Shown here: positions 55,102 to 63,911 of the stretch, piece by piece
Layout: each line of letters begins with the position of its first letter
Numbering within the stretch: position 1 is the first letter of the stretch
NCBI GenBank assembly: GCA_023425645.1
Contig: JAFACG010000006.1
Span: 36,691-100,690 of the forward strand
DNA from: Pseudomonadota bacterium
Lineage (GTDB): Bacteria; Pseudomonadota; Gammaproteobacteria; Burkholderiales; Burkholderiaceae_B
Length of the DNA stretch: 64,000 nucleotides
Direction: 5' to 3'
Position numbers and translations under genes: made by a program
The notes under the pieces: model-generated
What the model was told of the DNA's origin: nothing
Database searches by the model: none
Seen by the model: only the letters and a program-made list of their open reading frames with translations

Positions 55102-57972
55102 CTAGTCGTGGCGCTGCAGCAGTGGTTTCAGGTAGCGGCCGGTGTGGCTTTGCGCACAGGCCGCCACGGACTCGGGCGTGCCTTGCGCCACGATCCGGCC
55201 GCCGCCGCTGCCGCCTTCGGGGCCCATGTCCACCACCCAGTCGGCCGTCTTGATCACGTCCAGGTTGTGCTCGATGACCACCACCGTGTTGCCCGACTCC
55301 ACCAGCTTGTCCAGCACGCCCAGCAGCACCGCGATGTCGTGGAAGTGCAGGCCGGTGGTGGGTTCGTCCAATATGTACAGGGTGCGGCCCGTGCTGCGCT
55401 TGGACAGCTCCAGCGACAGCTTGACGCGCTGGGCCTCGCCGCCGGACAGGGTGGTGGCGCTCTGGCCCAGGCGGATGTAGGACAGGCCCACGTCCATCAG
55501 GGTGGACAGCTTGCGCGCCACGATGGGCACGGCGTCGAAATACTCCATGGCCTGGGCCACGGTCATGTCCAGCACTTCGCTGATGTTGCGTCCGCGATAG
55601 CGTATGTCCAGTGTTTCGCGGTTGTAGCGCCGCCCCTGGCAGACGTCGCAGGGCACGTACACGTCCGGCAGGAAGTGCATCTCCACCTTGACCACGCCGT
55701 CGCCCTGGCAGGCCTCGCAGCGCCCGCCCTTGACGTTGAAGGAGAAGCGTCCCGGGTCGTAGCCGCGCAGGCGCGCCTCGGGCACGCCGGCGAACAGTTC
55801 GCGGATGGCCGTGAACATGCCGGTGTAGGTGGCCGGGTTGCTGCGCGGCGTGCGGCCGATCGGCGTCTGGTCCACATTGATGATCTTGTCGAAATGCTCC
55901 AGTCCGTCCAGGCGGTCGTAGGGAGCGGGCTCGGCATGGGCGCGGTGCAGGATGCGCGAGACGGCCGTGGCCAGGGTGTCGTTGATCAGGGTGGACTTGC
56001 CCGAGCCCGACACGCCGGTGATGCAGACCAGGCGCCCCGACGGGATGGCCAGGTCCACGGATTTCAGGTTGTTGCCCGCAGCCCCGTACAGGCGCAGCCA
56101 GTCCAGCGAGTCGTCCACCGGACGGCGCTGCGGCACGGCGATCCGGCGCGCGCCCGACAGGTACTGGCCGGTCAGCGAGTCCGGATTGGCCGCCAGTTCG
56201 CGCGGCGAGCCCTGCGCGGTGATCTGGCCGCCGTGCTCGCCCGCGCCCGGGCCCATGTCGATGACATAATCGGCCGTGCGTATCATGTCCTCGTCGTGCT
56301 CGACCACGATGACGCTGTTGCCCAGGTCGCGCAGGTGCTGCAGGGTCTGGATGAGCTTGTCGTTGTCGCGCTGGTGCAGGCCGATGGAAGGCTCGTCCAG
56401 CACGTACATGACGCCGGTCAGGCCCGAGCCTATCTGGCTGGCCAGGCGGATGCGCTGGGCCTCGCCGCCGGAAATGGTGTCGGCGCTGCGGTCCAGCGAC
56501 AGGTAGTTCAGCCCCACGTTGTTCAGGAATTCCAGGCGCGCGCGGATCTCGCGCACGATGCGGTCGGCGATGTCCTTCTTGGCGCCGGACAGCTCCAGCC
56601 GCTCGAACCAGTGCAGGCAATCGGACAGGGCCAGGGCCTCGACCTCGTAGATGGCCAGGCCCTTGGGCTGGCCGCCGGCCGCCGGCGTGCCGGGGGCGGG
56701 GTCGTCGCCGATGCGCACATTGCGCGCTTCCAGGCGCAGCCGCGCGCCGTGGCAGGACGGGCAGACCTGGGTTCGGCGCAGCTTGCTCAATTCCTCGCGC
56801 ACGGCGGCCGAGTCGGTTTCTGCCCAGCGGCGCTGCAGATTGGGGATCACGCCCTCGAAGGCGTGCGTCTTGACCGTGGTGCGGCCCTTCTCGTTCAGGT
56901 ACAGGAAGGAGATTTGTTCTTCGCCCGAGCCGTACAGCACTTTGCGCCGCACGTCCTCGGGCAAGGATTCGAAGGGCGCATCCATGTCGAAGTGGTAATG
57001 CGCGGCCAGGCTGGTCAGCAGGGTGTAGGTGAAGGCGTTGCGCCGGTCCCAGCCGGAGATGGCGCCGCCGGCCAGGCTCAGCTCGGGAAAGGCGACCACG
57101 CGGTCGGGGTCGAACACGTCCACTTGGCCCAGACCGCTGCAGTCGGGGCAGGCGCCGGCCGGATTGTTGAAGCTGAACAGGCGCGGTTCCAGCTCGGGCA
57201 GGGCGTAGCTGCAGACCGGACAGGCGTAGCGGCTGGAATACGGCTGTTCATGGCCGCTGTCCAGGTTGACGACCAGGCAGCGGCCGTCTGTCAGCGACAG
57301 GGCCGTCTCCAGGCTCTCGGCCAGGCGTTGCTGGCTGTCGGGGCGCACGCGCAGGCGGTCCACCACCAGGTCCAGGTCATGGGGCTGCGCCGCGTCCAGG
57401 GCGGGCACGTCCTCCATGCCGTAGGTCTGGCCGTCGATGCGCACGCGCACGAAGCCCTGGGCCTGCAGGCCCGCCAGTTCCGTGCGCAGGTCGCCCTTCA
57501 GGCCCCGGTGCAGGGGGGCGAGCACGGCGATGCGGCACTCCGGCTCCCATTGCAGGACCTGGTCCACCATCTGGCTCACGCTCTGCGCCTGCAGCGGCAG
57601 GCCGTGCTCGGGACAATAGGGCGTGCCGACGCGGGCGTACAATAGACGCAGGTAATCGTGGATCTCCGTGGTGGTGCCCACGGTGGAGCGGGGATTGTGG
57701 CCCGCCGCCTTCTGCTCGATGGCGATGGCCGGCGAGAGCCCTTCGATCAGGTCCACGTCCGGCTTGTCCATGAGCTGCAGGAACTGCCGCGCATAGGCCG
57801 ACAGGCTTTCGACGTAGCGCCGCTGGCCTTCGGCATAAAGCGTGTCGAAGGCCAGCGACGATTTTCCGGAACCCGACAGCCCCGTCAGGACCACCAACTG
57901 ACGACGCGGCAGGTCCACGGAGACATTCTTCAGGTTGTGCGTGCGGGCACCGCGGATGCGTATGGCTTCCAT
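55102..57972 (-). CDS. uvrA: Excinuclease ABC subunit A
   Basis: 956 residues. Two ABC ATPase modules are present: Walker [11 protein letters not shown] near residue 31 and [10 protein letters not shown] near 645, each with a LSGGEAQR or ISGGEAQR signature. Zinc fingers are seen in [15 protein letters not shown] with CPDCSG, and in CEACQGDG with CDVC. UvrA recognises DNA damage together with UvrB. I see no clear LexA box (CTG-N10-CAG) in the 113-nt gap before the divergent MFS gene. Confidence 0.97.
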   Translation of the reverse strand: MEAIRIRGARTHNLKNVSVDLPRRQLVVLTGLSGSGKSSLAFDTLYAEGQRRYVESLSAYARQFLQLMDKPDVDLIEGLSPAIAIEQKAAGHNPRSTVGTTTEIHDYLRLLYARVGTPYCPEHGLPLQAQSVSQMVDQVLQWEPECRIAVLAPLHRGLKGDLRTELAGLQAQGFVRVRIDGQTYGMEDVPALDAAQPHDLDLVVDRLRVRPDSQQRLAESLETALSLTDGRCLVVNLDSGHEQPYSSRYACPVCSYALPELEPRLFSFNNPAGACPDCSGLGQVDVFDPDRVVAFPELSLAGGAISGWDRRNAFTYTLLTSLAAHYHFDMDAPFESLPEDVRRKVLYGSGEEQISFLYLNEKGRTTVKTHAFEGVIPNLQRRWAETDSAAVREELSKLRRTQVCPSCHGARLRLEARNVRIGDDPAPGTPAAGGQPKGLAIYEVEALALSDCLHWFERLELSGAKKDIADRIVREIRARLEFLNNVGLNYLSLDRSADTISGGEAQRIRLASQIGSGLTGVMYVLDEPSIGLHQRDNDKLIQTLQHLRDLGNSVIVVEHDEDMIRTADYVIDMGPGAGEHGGQITAQGSPRELAANPDSLTGQYLSGARRIAVPQRRPVDDSLDWLRLYGAAGNNLKSVDLAIPSGRLVCITGVSGSGKSTLINDTLATAVSRILHRAHAEPAPYDRLDGLEHFDKIINVDQTPIGRTPRSNPATYTGMFTAIRELFAGVPEARLRGYDPGRFSFNVKGGRCEACQGDGVVKVEMHFLPDVYVPCDVCQGRRYNRETLDIRYRGRNISEVLDMTVAQAMEYFDAVPIVARKLSTLMDVGLSYIRLGQSATTLSGGEAQRVKLSLELSKRSTGRTLYILDEPTTGLHFHDIAVLLGVLDKLVESGNTVVVIEHNLDVIKTADWVVDMGPEGGSGGGRIVAQGTPESVAACAQSHTGRYLKPLLQRHD

Positions 57973-58085
57973 CAGCTTTATTTAAGGTCAGTCAAAAGGC
58001 AACTTGCTACTATAGCGCGTTGCGTCGGGTTTTATATGATCGGGCTGCGGGCCTTTCCGGCAGCCTTGTTGTGGCAGAGTATTGA

Positions 58086-59297
58086 ATGAGTACACACCAA
58101 ACCATGAATGCGGCGGGGGCGCGTCCGGCGCGTCTCAGCCTGACTCAGGGCGAGCGCAAGGCAAGCATGCTGCTCGCCCTGTTGTTTGCCTGCCGGATGC
58201 TGGGCCTGTTCCTGCTCACGCCGGTGTTCGCCGTGGCCGCGCAGGCGTTGCCCGGCGGCAACGATGCGGCGCGCGTGGGCCTGGCGCTGGGCGCCTACGG
58301 CCTGACCCAGGCCGTGCTGCAGATCCCGCTGGGCATGGCCTCGGACCGTTATGGGCGGCGTCCGGTCATCGTCGCGGGCATGGTGCTGTTCGTCATCGGC
58401 GGGGTCATCTGCGCCCTGGCCAAGAGCGTGGACTGGGTTACGGCGGGCCGTTGCATCCAGGGTCTGGGCGCGGTGTCGGCCGCCATCTCGGCCTGGGTGG
58501 CCGATTCGACCCGGCCGGAGGTGCGTACCCGCGCCATGGCCATGGTGGGCGGCTCCATCGGCATTTCCTTTGCCGTGTCGCTGGTGCTCTCGCCCGTGCT
58601 GGTGGGCCAGTTCGGCCTGTCGGGCCTGTTCTGGGCCATCAGCCTGCTGGGCTTCGTGTGCCTGCTGATCGCCGCCTTCGTCGTGCCCGCCGCGCCCAAG
58701 GCGCCGGTTTCCGCGGTCAAGGTCACGGCCGGACAGGTGCTGCGCCATGCCGACCTGTTGCGCCTGAACTTCGGCGTGTTCTGCCTGCACTTCATATTGA
58801 TGTCGCTGTTCATCGTGGTCCCGGGCGTGCTCGCCGCCCTGGGCGGCTATGGCACCCAGGATCTGTGGAAGGTCTACCTGCCCGTCATCCTGGCCTCCTT
58901 CGTGCTGATGGTGCCGGCCGTGTTCTATACGGAAACCCGCAAGCGCCACAAGCAGGCGCTGGAGCTGGCCGTGCTGGCGCTGATCGTGGTGCTGGCCCTG
59001 ATGCCCTGGGCGAGCGCATCGCTCGCCCCCATGGTGGCCGCGCTGGTGCTGTTCTTCATTGGCTTCAACATTCTGGAGGCCTTGCAGCCTTCGCTGGTGT
59101 CGCGCGTCGCTCCGCCTGAATACAAGGGGCTGGCGCTGGGCTTCTACAACACGTCGCAGTCGCTGGGGGTTTTCGGCGGGGGCCTGGCGGGCGGCCTGCT
59201 GGCGTCCCACGGGCAGGTGCAATGGGTCTTGTGGACCGGCGCGGGCCTGGCCTTGCTGTGGCTGCTGACGGCGCGCGGTTTCAAGGACAAGTACTGA
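58086..59297 (+). CDS. MFS transporter
   Basis: 403 residues with about twelve transmembrane helices and the family signature between helices 2 and 3 (GMASDRYGRRPVI), plus GRCIQGLGAVSAAISAWVAD. It resembles the YajR-type drug-efflux-like MFS proteins but lacks their C-terminal soluble domain. The substrate is unknown. It lies between uvrA (divergent) and ssb, which often neighbours uvrA in this lineage. Confidence 0.87.
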   Translation: MSTHQTMNAAGARPARLSLTQGERKASMLLALLFACRMLGLFLLTPVFAVAAQALPGGNDAARVGLALGAYGLTQAVLQIPLGMASDRYGRRPVIVAGMVLFVIGGVICALAKSVDWVTAGRCIQGLGAVSAAISAWVADSTRPEVRTRAMAMVGGSIGISFAVSLVLSPVLVGQFGLSGLFWAISLLGFVCLLIAAFVVPAAPKAPVSAVKVTAGQVLRHADLLRLNFGVFCLHFILMSLFIVVPGVLAALGGYGTQDLWKVYLPVILASFVLMVPAVFYTETRKRHKQALELAVLALIVVLALMPWASASLAPMVAALVLFFIGFNILEALQPSLVSRVAPPEYKGLALGFYNTSQSLGVFGGGLAGGLLASHGQVQWVLWTGAGLALLWLLTARGFKDKY

Positions 59298-59360
59298 GAT
59301 CGTGGGCGGGCAAGGGGCTGCGGGCGGACCGTTTTGTCCTGTCCCTGGCTCAGCCAGGTG

Positions 59361-59389
59361 TGTTCATCAAGCACCGAATCCACGATAAT
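59361..59389 (+). promoter_or_regulatory. Candidate promoter of ssb
   Basis: TGTTCA (59361) and GATAAT (59384) are spaced 17 nt apart. Transcription would start near 59396, so the whole of element C would be the ssb leader. The -35 is poor. Confidence 0.4.
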
Positions 59390-59395
59390 AAGGCT

Positions 59396-59520
59396 TGCTT
59401 TGCGCCCTCGCGCCGGCCTTGTCATGGACGACGAGGCCCGGCCAAGCCAGATGGATGCGATGCGTATCGCGTTCCAGCATCATGGCGAAGAAGCCCCGGC
59501 CGCAGGGCGGGGCTTCTTCA
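59396..59520 (+). promoter_or_regulatory. Structured repeat element, copy C (ssb leader)
   Basis: Helix 1: GGCCTTG (59415) with CGAGGCC (59432), 10-nt loop as in copy A. Helix 2: GATGC/GCATC outer (59454-59481) and GATGC/GCGTT inner with wobbles, loop GTATC, 3-nt bulge CCA. Linker ATGGCGAAG. Helix 3: AAGAAGCCCC with GGGGCTTCTT (59489-59519). The helix 2 outer pairs differ from copy B in a compensatory way. It ends 31 nt before the ssb ATG. Confidence 0.62.
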
Positions 59521-59550
59521 TATCGAAATTTTGACTACAGGATTTTTTTC

Positions 59551-60054
59551 ATGGCATCGGTAAATAAAGTCATTCTGGTCGGCAACCTCGGCCGTGATCC
59601 GGAAGTGCGCTACAGCGCAGAAGGTTCGGCCATCTGCAATATTTCCATTGCCACGACTTCCCAATGGAAGGATCGCACCTCGGGCGAGCGCCGGGAGGAA
59701 ACCGAGTGGCACCGCGTCGTGTTCTACAACCGCCTGGCCGAGATCGCCGGCGAATACCTGCGCAAGGGCCGCTCCGTCTACGTGGAAGGCCGCCTGCGCA
59801 CCCGCAAGTGGACCGGCCAGGACGGCCAGGAGCGCTACACCACTGAAATTATCGCCGAACAGATGCAGATGCTGGGCGGCCGCGACGGCGGCGAGATGGG
59901 CGGCGGTAGCATGGGTGGCGGCGACTACGGCAGCAGCGCCCCGGCTCCGCAGCGCGCTCCGCGCCAGGCTCCCCAACAGCAGCAACAGGCTCCGCGCAAC
60001 AATCCGCCCATGTCGGATAATCTGGCGGACATGGACGACGACATTCCATTCTGA
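59551..60054 (+). CDS. ssb: Single-stranded DNA-binding protein
   Basis: 167 residues. The OB fold (residues 1-110) contains [40 protein letters not shown] and [14 protein letters not shown]; a Gly/Gln/Pro-rich linker leads to the acidic tail MDDDIPF that binds partner proteins. SSB protects single-stranded DNA and recruits repair and replication enzymes. Element C and a candidate promoter lie upstream, and a hairpin terminator follows. Confidence 0.97.
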   Translation: MASVNKVILVGNLGRDPEVRYSAEGSAICNISIATTSQWKDRTSGERREETEWHRVVFYNRLAEIAGEYLRKGRSVYVEGRLRTRKWTGQDGQERYTTEIIAEQMQMLGGRDGGEMGGGSMGGGDYGSSAPAPQRAPRQAPQQQQQAPRNNPPMSDNLADMDDDIPF

Positions 60055-60077
60055 CCACGCTTTTCGTGCTGTCCAGG

Positions 60078-60098
60078 CCCCCGCCCCGCGGGGGTTTT
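60078..60098 (+). terminator. Intrinsic terminator after ssb
   Basis: CCCCCGC, loop CCC, GCGGGGG, then four T and a second short T-run; 23 nt after the ssb stop. Confidence 0.75.
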
Positions 60099-60284
60099 GC
60101 ATTTTGGGCGGCCTGTTTGTCGATCCGGTTCACCACAAGGCGGTGCAATGGCAATATGCTATGCCTTTGACACGCCGGGCCACGCTATGGCCGAGGCCGA
60201 CTGCAAGGCGGTTGCGCCCGGCCTGTTCCATGTCGACCGCATCGTTCAGCCCCGGGACTGCGCATGCGCCAGGAGCGATCCAGA

Positions 60285-60500
60285 ATGACGACTGAACCTA
60301 CTGTGAAAGGCCCTGCTTCCTATTTTCCGTCTATCGAGAAGAAATACGGCCAGCCCATCAGCCATTGGCTGGCGATACTGGATGGCTTGCAGGAGATGAA
60401 GCATATGGAGCAGGTGGCCGTGCTCAAGTCCGAGCATGGGATGGGCCACGGCCATGCCAACGCCCTGGTCGCTTATCACCGGGCGCGGAACGGGGCATAG
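60285..60500 (+). CDS. DUF4287 domain-containing protein
   Basis: 71 residues, with PASYFPSIEKKYGQPISHW and the C-terminal MKHMEQVAVLKSEHGMGHGH followed by ANALVAYHRA, which match the DUF4287 family as I remember it. Its function is unknown; some members are fused to DUF5655. The ATG at 60285 has AGGAG 9 nt upstream; an in-frame ATG at 60264 is less likely. It is transcribed alone, between the ssb terminator and the convergent MFS gene. Confidence 0.72.
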   Translation: MTTEPTVKGPASYFPSIEKKYGQPISHWLAILDGLQEMKHMEQVAVLKSEHGMGHGHANALVAYHRARNGA

Positions 60501-60530
60501 AAGACAGGGTCCCAAGGGCCCTGATCCTGG

Positions 60531-61763
60531 TCAGAACGCCGCTCTCTGGGTGCGCCGCAGCGTCAGCAGTCCCGCAGCCGTCAGGGCGGCGAACAGGGCG
60601 CCGGCGGCGAAGGTGCCTTGGAAACCCACCGTGTCCCAAAGTGCACCGGCGATGACGCTGGCCAGCAGCAGGGCCATCCCGGTCAGCAGATGGAACATGC
60701 CGAAGGCCGTGCCGCGCAGCTGCGCGGGGGCGCTGTCGGCGATCAGCACGTTGAACAGGCCCTGGGTGAAGCCCATGTGCAGGCCCCACAGGGCCACGCC
60801 CAGGCCCAGGCCCGTCAGGCCGGGAACGAAGGCCAGCACCAGGTCCGCCGCGACGAGCAGGGCGACGCCGATCAGCAGCAGGTCCATCTTGCGCATGCGG
60901 TCGGACAGCACGCCGGCCGGGTAGGCCGACAGAGAAAAAGCCACGCTCATGACCACCAGGACGGCTGGCGCCCACATCGGCGCCAGTCCGGTCGACTCGG
61001 CCCGCAGGATCAGGAAAGCCTCGCTGAAGCGCGCCAGCGTGAAGGCCAGGCCTATGACCACCACCCACCAGTATCCGGAACCCAGACGGGCCAGTTCGCC
61101 GCGGCTCAAAGGCAGCTTGCGCGGACGCGAGGCGGCGGGCAGCTTGGGCTCGCGCACGCAGAATGCCAGTATCGCCACCGCGGCGAAGGCCGGCAGCACG
61201 GCGAACCAGAAGACCAGCTGGTAGTTGTCCGCGGTCCACCACATCAGGCCTATGGCCAGCAGCGGTCCTGTGAAGGCGCCGACGGTATCCAGGGTCTGGC
61301 GCAGGCCGTAGGCGGCGCCGCGCAGCTCGGGCGGCGTGACGTCCGCCACCAGGGCATCGCGCGGCGCGCCGCGTATGCCCTTGCCGATGCGGTCCACGAA
61401 ACGCGCGCCCACCAGCCAGTCCAGCGTCCCCGCGAGCGGGAACACGGGCTTGGTCAGCGCGGCCAGCCCGTAGCCGATGACGGCCAGCAGCTTGCGCTTG
61501 CCGAAGCGGTCGCTTATCGCCCCGGAAAAGACTTTCATGATGGATGCGGTGGCTTCCGCGATGCCTTCGATCAGGCCCACGGCCAGCACCGAGGTGCCGA
61601 GCACCGCCACCATGTACATGGGCAGCAGGGCATGGATCATTTCGGAAGAAATGTCCATGAACATGGAGACGAAGCCCAGCGCCCAGACACTGCGGGGCAC
61701 GGCTCCGCGCCTGGGCTGCGCGGGGTCCGGGGAGGCGGCCTGGGGGTCAGCGGTTTTCGTCAT
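60531..61763 (-). CDS. MFS transporter linked to a ChrB_N protein
   Basis: About 410 residues with roughly twelve membrane helices. The signature loop after helix 2 is GAISDRFGKRKLLAVIGYG, and DRIGKGIRGAPRDALVADVT is typical of a YfmO/YnfM-like MFS group. I use ATG 61763; ATG 61787 is the longer option. It overlaps the end of the ChrB_N gene upstream, so the two are co-translated. The substrate is unknown; the partner suggests metal or oxyanion stress but does not prove it. Confidence 0.85.
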   Translation of the reverse strand: MTKTADPQAASPDPAQPRRGAVPRSVWALGFVSMFMDISSEMIHALLPMYMVAVLGTSVLAVGLIEGIAEATASIMKVFSGAISDRFGKRKLLAVIGYGLAALTKPVFPLAGTLDWLVGARFVDRIGKGIRGAPRDALVADVTPPELRGAAYGLRQTLDTVGAFTGPLLAIGLMWWTADNYQLVFWFAVLPAFAAVAILAFCVREPKLPAASRPRKLPLSRGELARLGSGYWWVVVIGLAFTLARFSEAFLILRAESTGLAPMWAPAVLVVMSVAFSLSAYPAGVLSDRMRKMDLLLIGVALLVAADLVLAFVPGLTGLGLGVALWGLHMGFTQGLFNVLIADSAPAQLRGTAFGMFHLLTGMALLLASVIAGALWDTVGFQGTFAAGALFAALTAAGLLTLRRTQRAAF

Positions 61764-62289
61764 GGGCGTCGTATACCAGTTGGGCATAGTGATCGAGCAG
61801 CGCCTTGCAGTCGCGCAGGCGCTCCTGTGCGGCGGCCGCGAGCGGCGCGTCGTAGAAGTCCAGCTTGCGGATCTTCTCGTACCAGTTCTCCAGCTTCTTC
61901 AGGTCTGTTTCTTCCTCGTCCAGCTCGGCGTAGGTGAATTTCTGAATGGAGATCTCCTTGGCGATCTCGGCCTCGAAGCCCTGGCAGCGGCCCAGCAGCT
62001 CCCGGTACTGGTCATCACGGTCCGCCTTGAAGCGGGCGATGACTTTTTCTTCCTGCTGATGGTCCAGCGCGATGGTCTCCAGCAGCACGCATTCGCCTTC
62101 CATATTGGCGATGTCGTTCTCCAGCACCTTGAGCCGGCGCACGTGCTCGTCCGTCTTGGGCAGCAGGCAGACGCCGTTCTGCAGGTAGACGGCGCCCAGG
62201 CTCTTCAGGCGTCGCCACAAGGCCAGACGTTTGGAACTGGGTTCCGCGGGCACCTTATAGGTGAGCAGCAGCCATTTCAGTGAATCCAT
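61747..62289 (-). CDS. ChrB N-terminal-domain protein
   Basis: 180 residues matching the N-terminal domain of the chromate-resistance regulator ChrB: WLLLTYKVPAEPSSKRLALW, then RRLKSLGAVYLQNGVCLLPK. The rhodanese-like C-terminal half of full ChrB is missing, and no chrA gene is nearby. The second half is charged and helical (for example YAELDEEETDLKKLENWYEK). It may be a sensor or regulator for the downstream MFS gene, with which its end overlaps. Confidence 0.75.
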   Translation of the reverse strand: MDSLKWLLLTYKVPAEPSSKRLALWRRLKSLGAVYLQNGVCLLPKTDEHVRRLKVLENDIANMEGECVLLETIALDHQQEEKVIARFKADRDDQYRELLGRCQGFEAEIAKEISIQKFTYAELDEEETDLKKLENWYEKIRKLDFYDAPLAAAAQERLRDCKALLDHYAQLVYDAHDENR

Positions 62290-62794
62290 GATTTATCTTT
62301 GGAAGTAACGGTCGTTTCATATTAAAGGATACGAAGCACATTGGAAAGCAGAATCAGAAAGAGCATTCTTCCAGTAGGGCCCATCGGCCGCCTCGGGAAT
62401 CGGGTTCATCCGTGTATCCAAGTGTTCGTCCTTGTATCTGAAATCGGCCTGTTCCCGAACTGCCCGACGGCCGAAGGCGAGGGATCGCTGTTCGGCCGCC
62501 AAGCCGCATGCCTACTGGTTTTCCCTGATTCGTAAGGGAGCGAATCGATGAGGATGTGCTTGCGTAAAAGCAGGGGCGGCACGCCTGTGCTTGCGTCTGG
62601 CCGCGCTTTCCAAGCCCGGTAGCAGTCGTTACCATGGTGACACCTATCCACGTTGTTCAGGTTCGCGCACGATCGGCTCTTTCGGGCATCCGTGCCGGTT
62701 TCAGACTCAGGCGTAGGTAAGGGTCGGCCGTCTCCGGCTGGTTCTTGGCTGTGTTTGAAGCCAGGGTGTTCGTCCCGGTTGGTGCACGATGAAG
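62290..62794. other. Gene-free region before the ferritin-like gene
   Basis: About 500 nt. Short frames exist on both strands, but none has a ribosome binding site, family resemblance or third-position GC bias. Promoters for the divergent ChrB_N and ferritin-like genes must lie here; I cannot name hexamers with confidence. Confidence 0.5.
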
Positions 62795-62811
62795 CGCCGC
62801 GCTTCGCGGCG
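62795..62811 (+). other. Leader hairpin upstream of ferritin-like gene
   Basis: CGCCGCG, loop CTT, CGCGGCG: a perfect 7-bp GC stem ending 22 nt before the ATG, just upstream of the ACGGAGGAA ribosome binding site. It could limit initiation or protect the mRNA. Confidence 0.45.
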
Positions 62812-62833
62812 GGAATCAATACGGAGGAATACA

Positions 62834-63382
62834 ATGAGCAATCAGAAGGCTATCCCGAGCAATCATGGTCCCATCGACGTGGCAGCCATCCGCGCTGCGG
62901 CCAAGCAATTCGTCGATGACGGCGCGGTGGCGTCCGGCTATCAGGGCAACCGCGAAGAAATCATCCAGATGCTCAACGATGCGCTCGCGACGGAACTGGT
63001 CTGTGTGATGCGCTACAAGCGCCACTATTTCACCGCCACCGGCCTCATGAACGAACCGATCAAGGCCGAGTTTCTGGAGCATGCCAACCAGGAGGCCGAG
63101 CATGCCGACCGTATTGCCGAGCGCATCGTGCAGCTGAACGGCGAGCCGGATTTCAATCCCAGGACGCTGGTCGAGCGCAGCCACGCTGAATACGACGACA
63201 GCGGCGACATCAAGTCCATGATCCGCGCCAACCTGATCGCCGAGCGCATCGCCATCGAGTCCTATCGTCAGATGATCGAGCGCATTGGCGACAGCGATCC
63301 CACCACCCGCCAGATGCTGATCGAGATCATGGCCGTGGAGGAAGAGCACGCGGACGACATGAGCGATCTGCTGGATCTGTAA
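62834..63382 (+). CDS. Ferritin-like / bacterioferritin-type protein
   Basis: 182 residues forming a four-helix ferritin fold. Ferroxidase-type residues lie in LNDALATELVCVMRYKRHYF, EHANQEAEHADRIAERIVQL, MIRANLIAERIAIESYRQMI and IMAVEEEHADDMSDLLDL. It resembles bacterioferritin and the Dps-like (DPSL) group; I do not see a clear haem-ligand methionine assignment. It stores or detoxifies iron. The ATG at 62834 has an excellent GGAGG site. Confidence 0.85.
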   Translation: MSNQKAIPSNHGPIDVAAIRAAAKQFVDDGAVASGYQGNREEIIQMLNDALATELVCVMRYKRHYFTATGLMNEPIKAEFLEHANQEAEHADRIAERIVQLNGEPDFNPRTLVERSHAEYDDSGDIKSMIRANLIAERIAIESYRQMIERIGDSDPTTRQMLIEIMAVEEEHADDMSDLLDL

Positions 63383-63401
63383 GGCGTCCCGGATGATGAG
63401 C

Positions 63402-63431
63402 CGGCCAGCGTTGCGCTGGCCGTTTTTTTTT
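63402..63431 (+). terminator. Intrinsic terminator of the ferritin-like gene
   Basis: CGGCCAGCG, loop TTG, CGCTGGCCG, then nine T. Confidence 0.92.
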
Positions 63432-63911
63432 GTTGGTTCTTCGAGGAGTTCCGGGGATTCCTCCGTGTTTGGCGAGCCGTTTGGGCCAATCGAAAAGAAC
63501 CTCGGGTTCTCGCGAGGCAGGCCGTGGCGGGCCGGCTTGGCTGGGTCCTTCGCCCGCGCTGCGCGCGGGTTCCCTGGTCAGGATACCGGGGCGGGCGGGT
63601 CGTGAACTCGGAGCGCGGTTCGTCCCCCGTACATGGACGCCCCTGGTTTGCCAAGCGCTCACTGCATGCCGGCAGGACGATTCAGATTGCACCCGTACAT
63701 TCGGATTTCATGGGCCGCGTACCGCGGCTATCCCTGGTGGGTTCTGCTGGCTGGTGCCTCAATCGGACGAACGCACTCGTAGTGCCTGGGGGACGTCGGG
63801 CTTGACCAACCACGGTCTGACCTGTCTTGCCATCATGTCGTGCTCGCCTGAGCAATCGAAGGGGAGACTCCTTGCACGCGTTTGACGCCGGGTGGCCGGG
63901 GACCGCCCCGG
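63432..63911. other. Gene-free stretch between ferritin-like gene and IS110 remnant
   Basis: 480 nt with no supported gene. It contains a hairpin CCCGCGC/GCGCGGG (63553-63569) and a GC stem GCCGGGG/CCCCGGC just left of the transposase stop. The downstream end of the insertion sequence should lie here, but I could not place it. Confidence 0.45.

Noticed and set aside
57973..58085. LexA/SOS box between uvrA and the MFS gene
   Set aside because: No CTGT-N8-ACAG-like palindrome is present on either strand.
60121..60284. Possible fourth copy of the structured repeat upstream of the DUF4287 gene
   Set aside because: It has GC-rich segments reminiscent of helix 1, but the TGGAT junction, helix 2 and the GGCGAAG linker are missing.
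62406..62834. 142-codon minus-strand frame in the gap before the ferritin-like gene
   Set aside because: No ribosome binding site, no family resemblance, and it runs into the start region of a confident gene.
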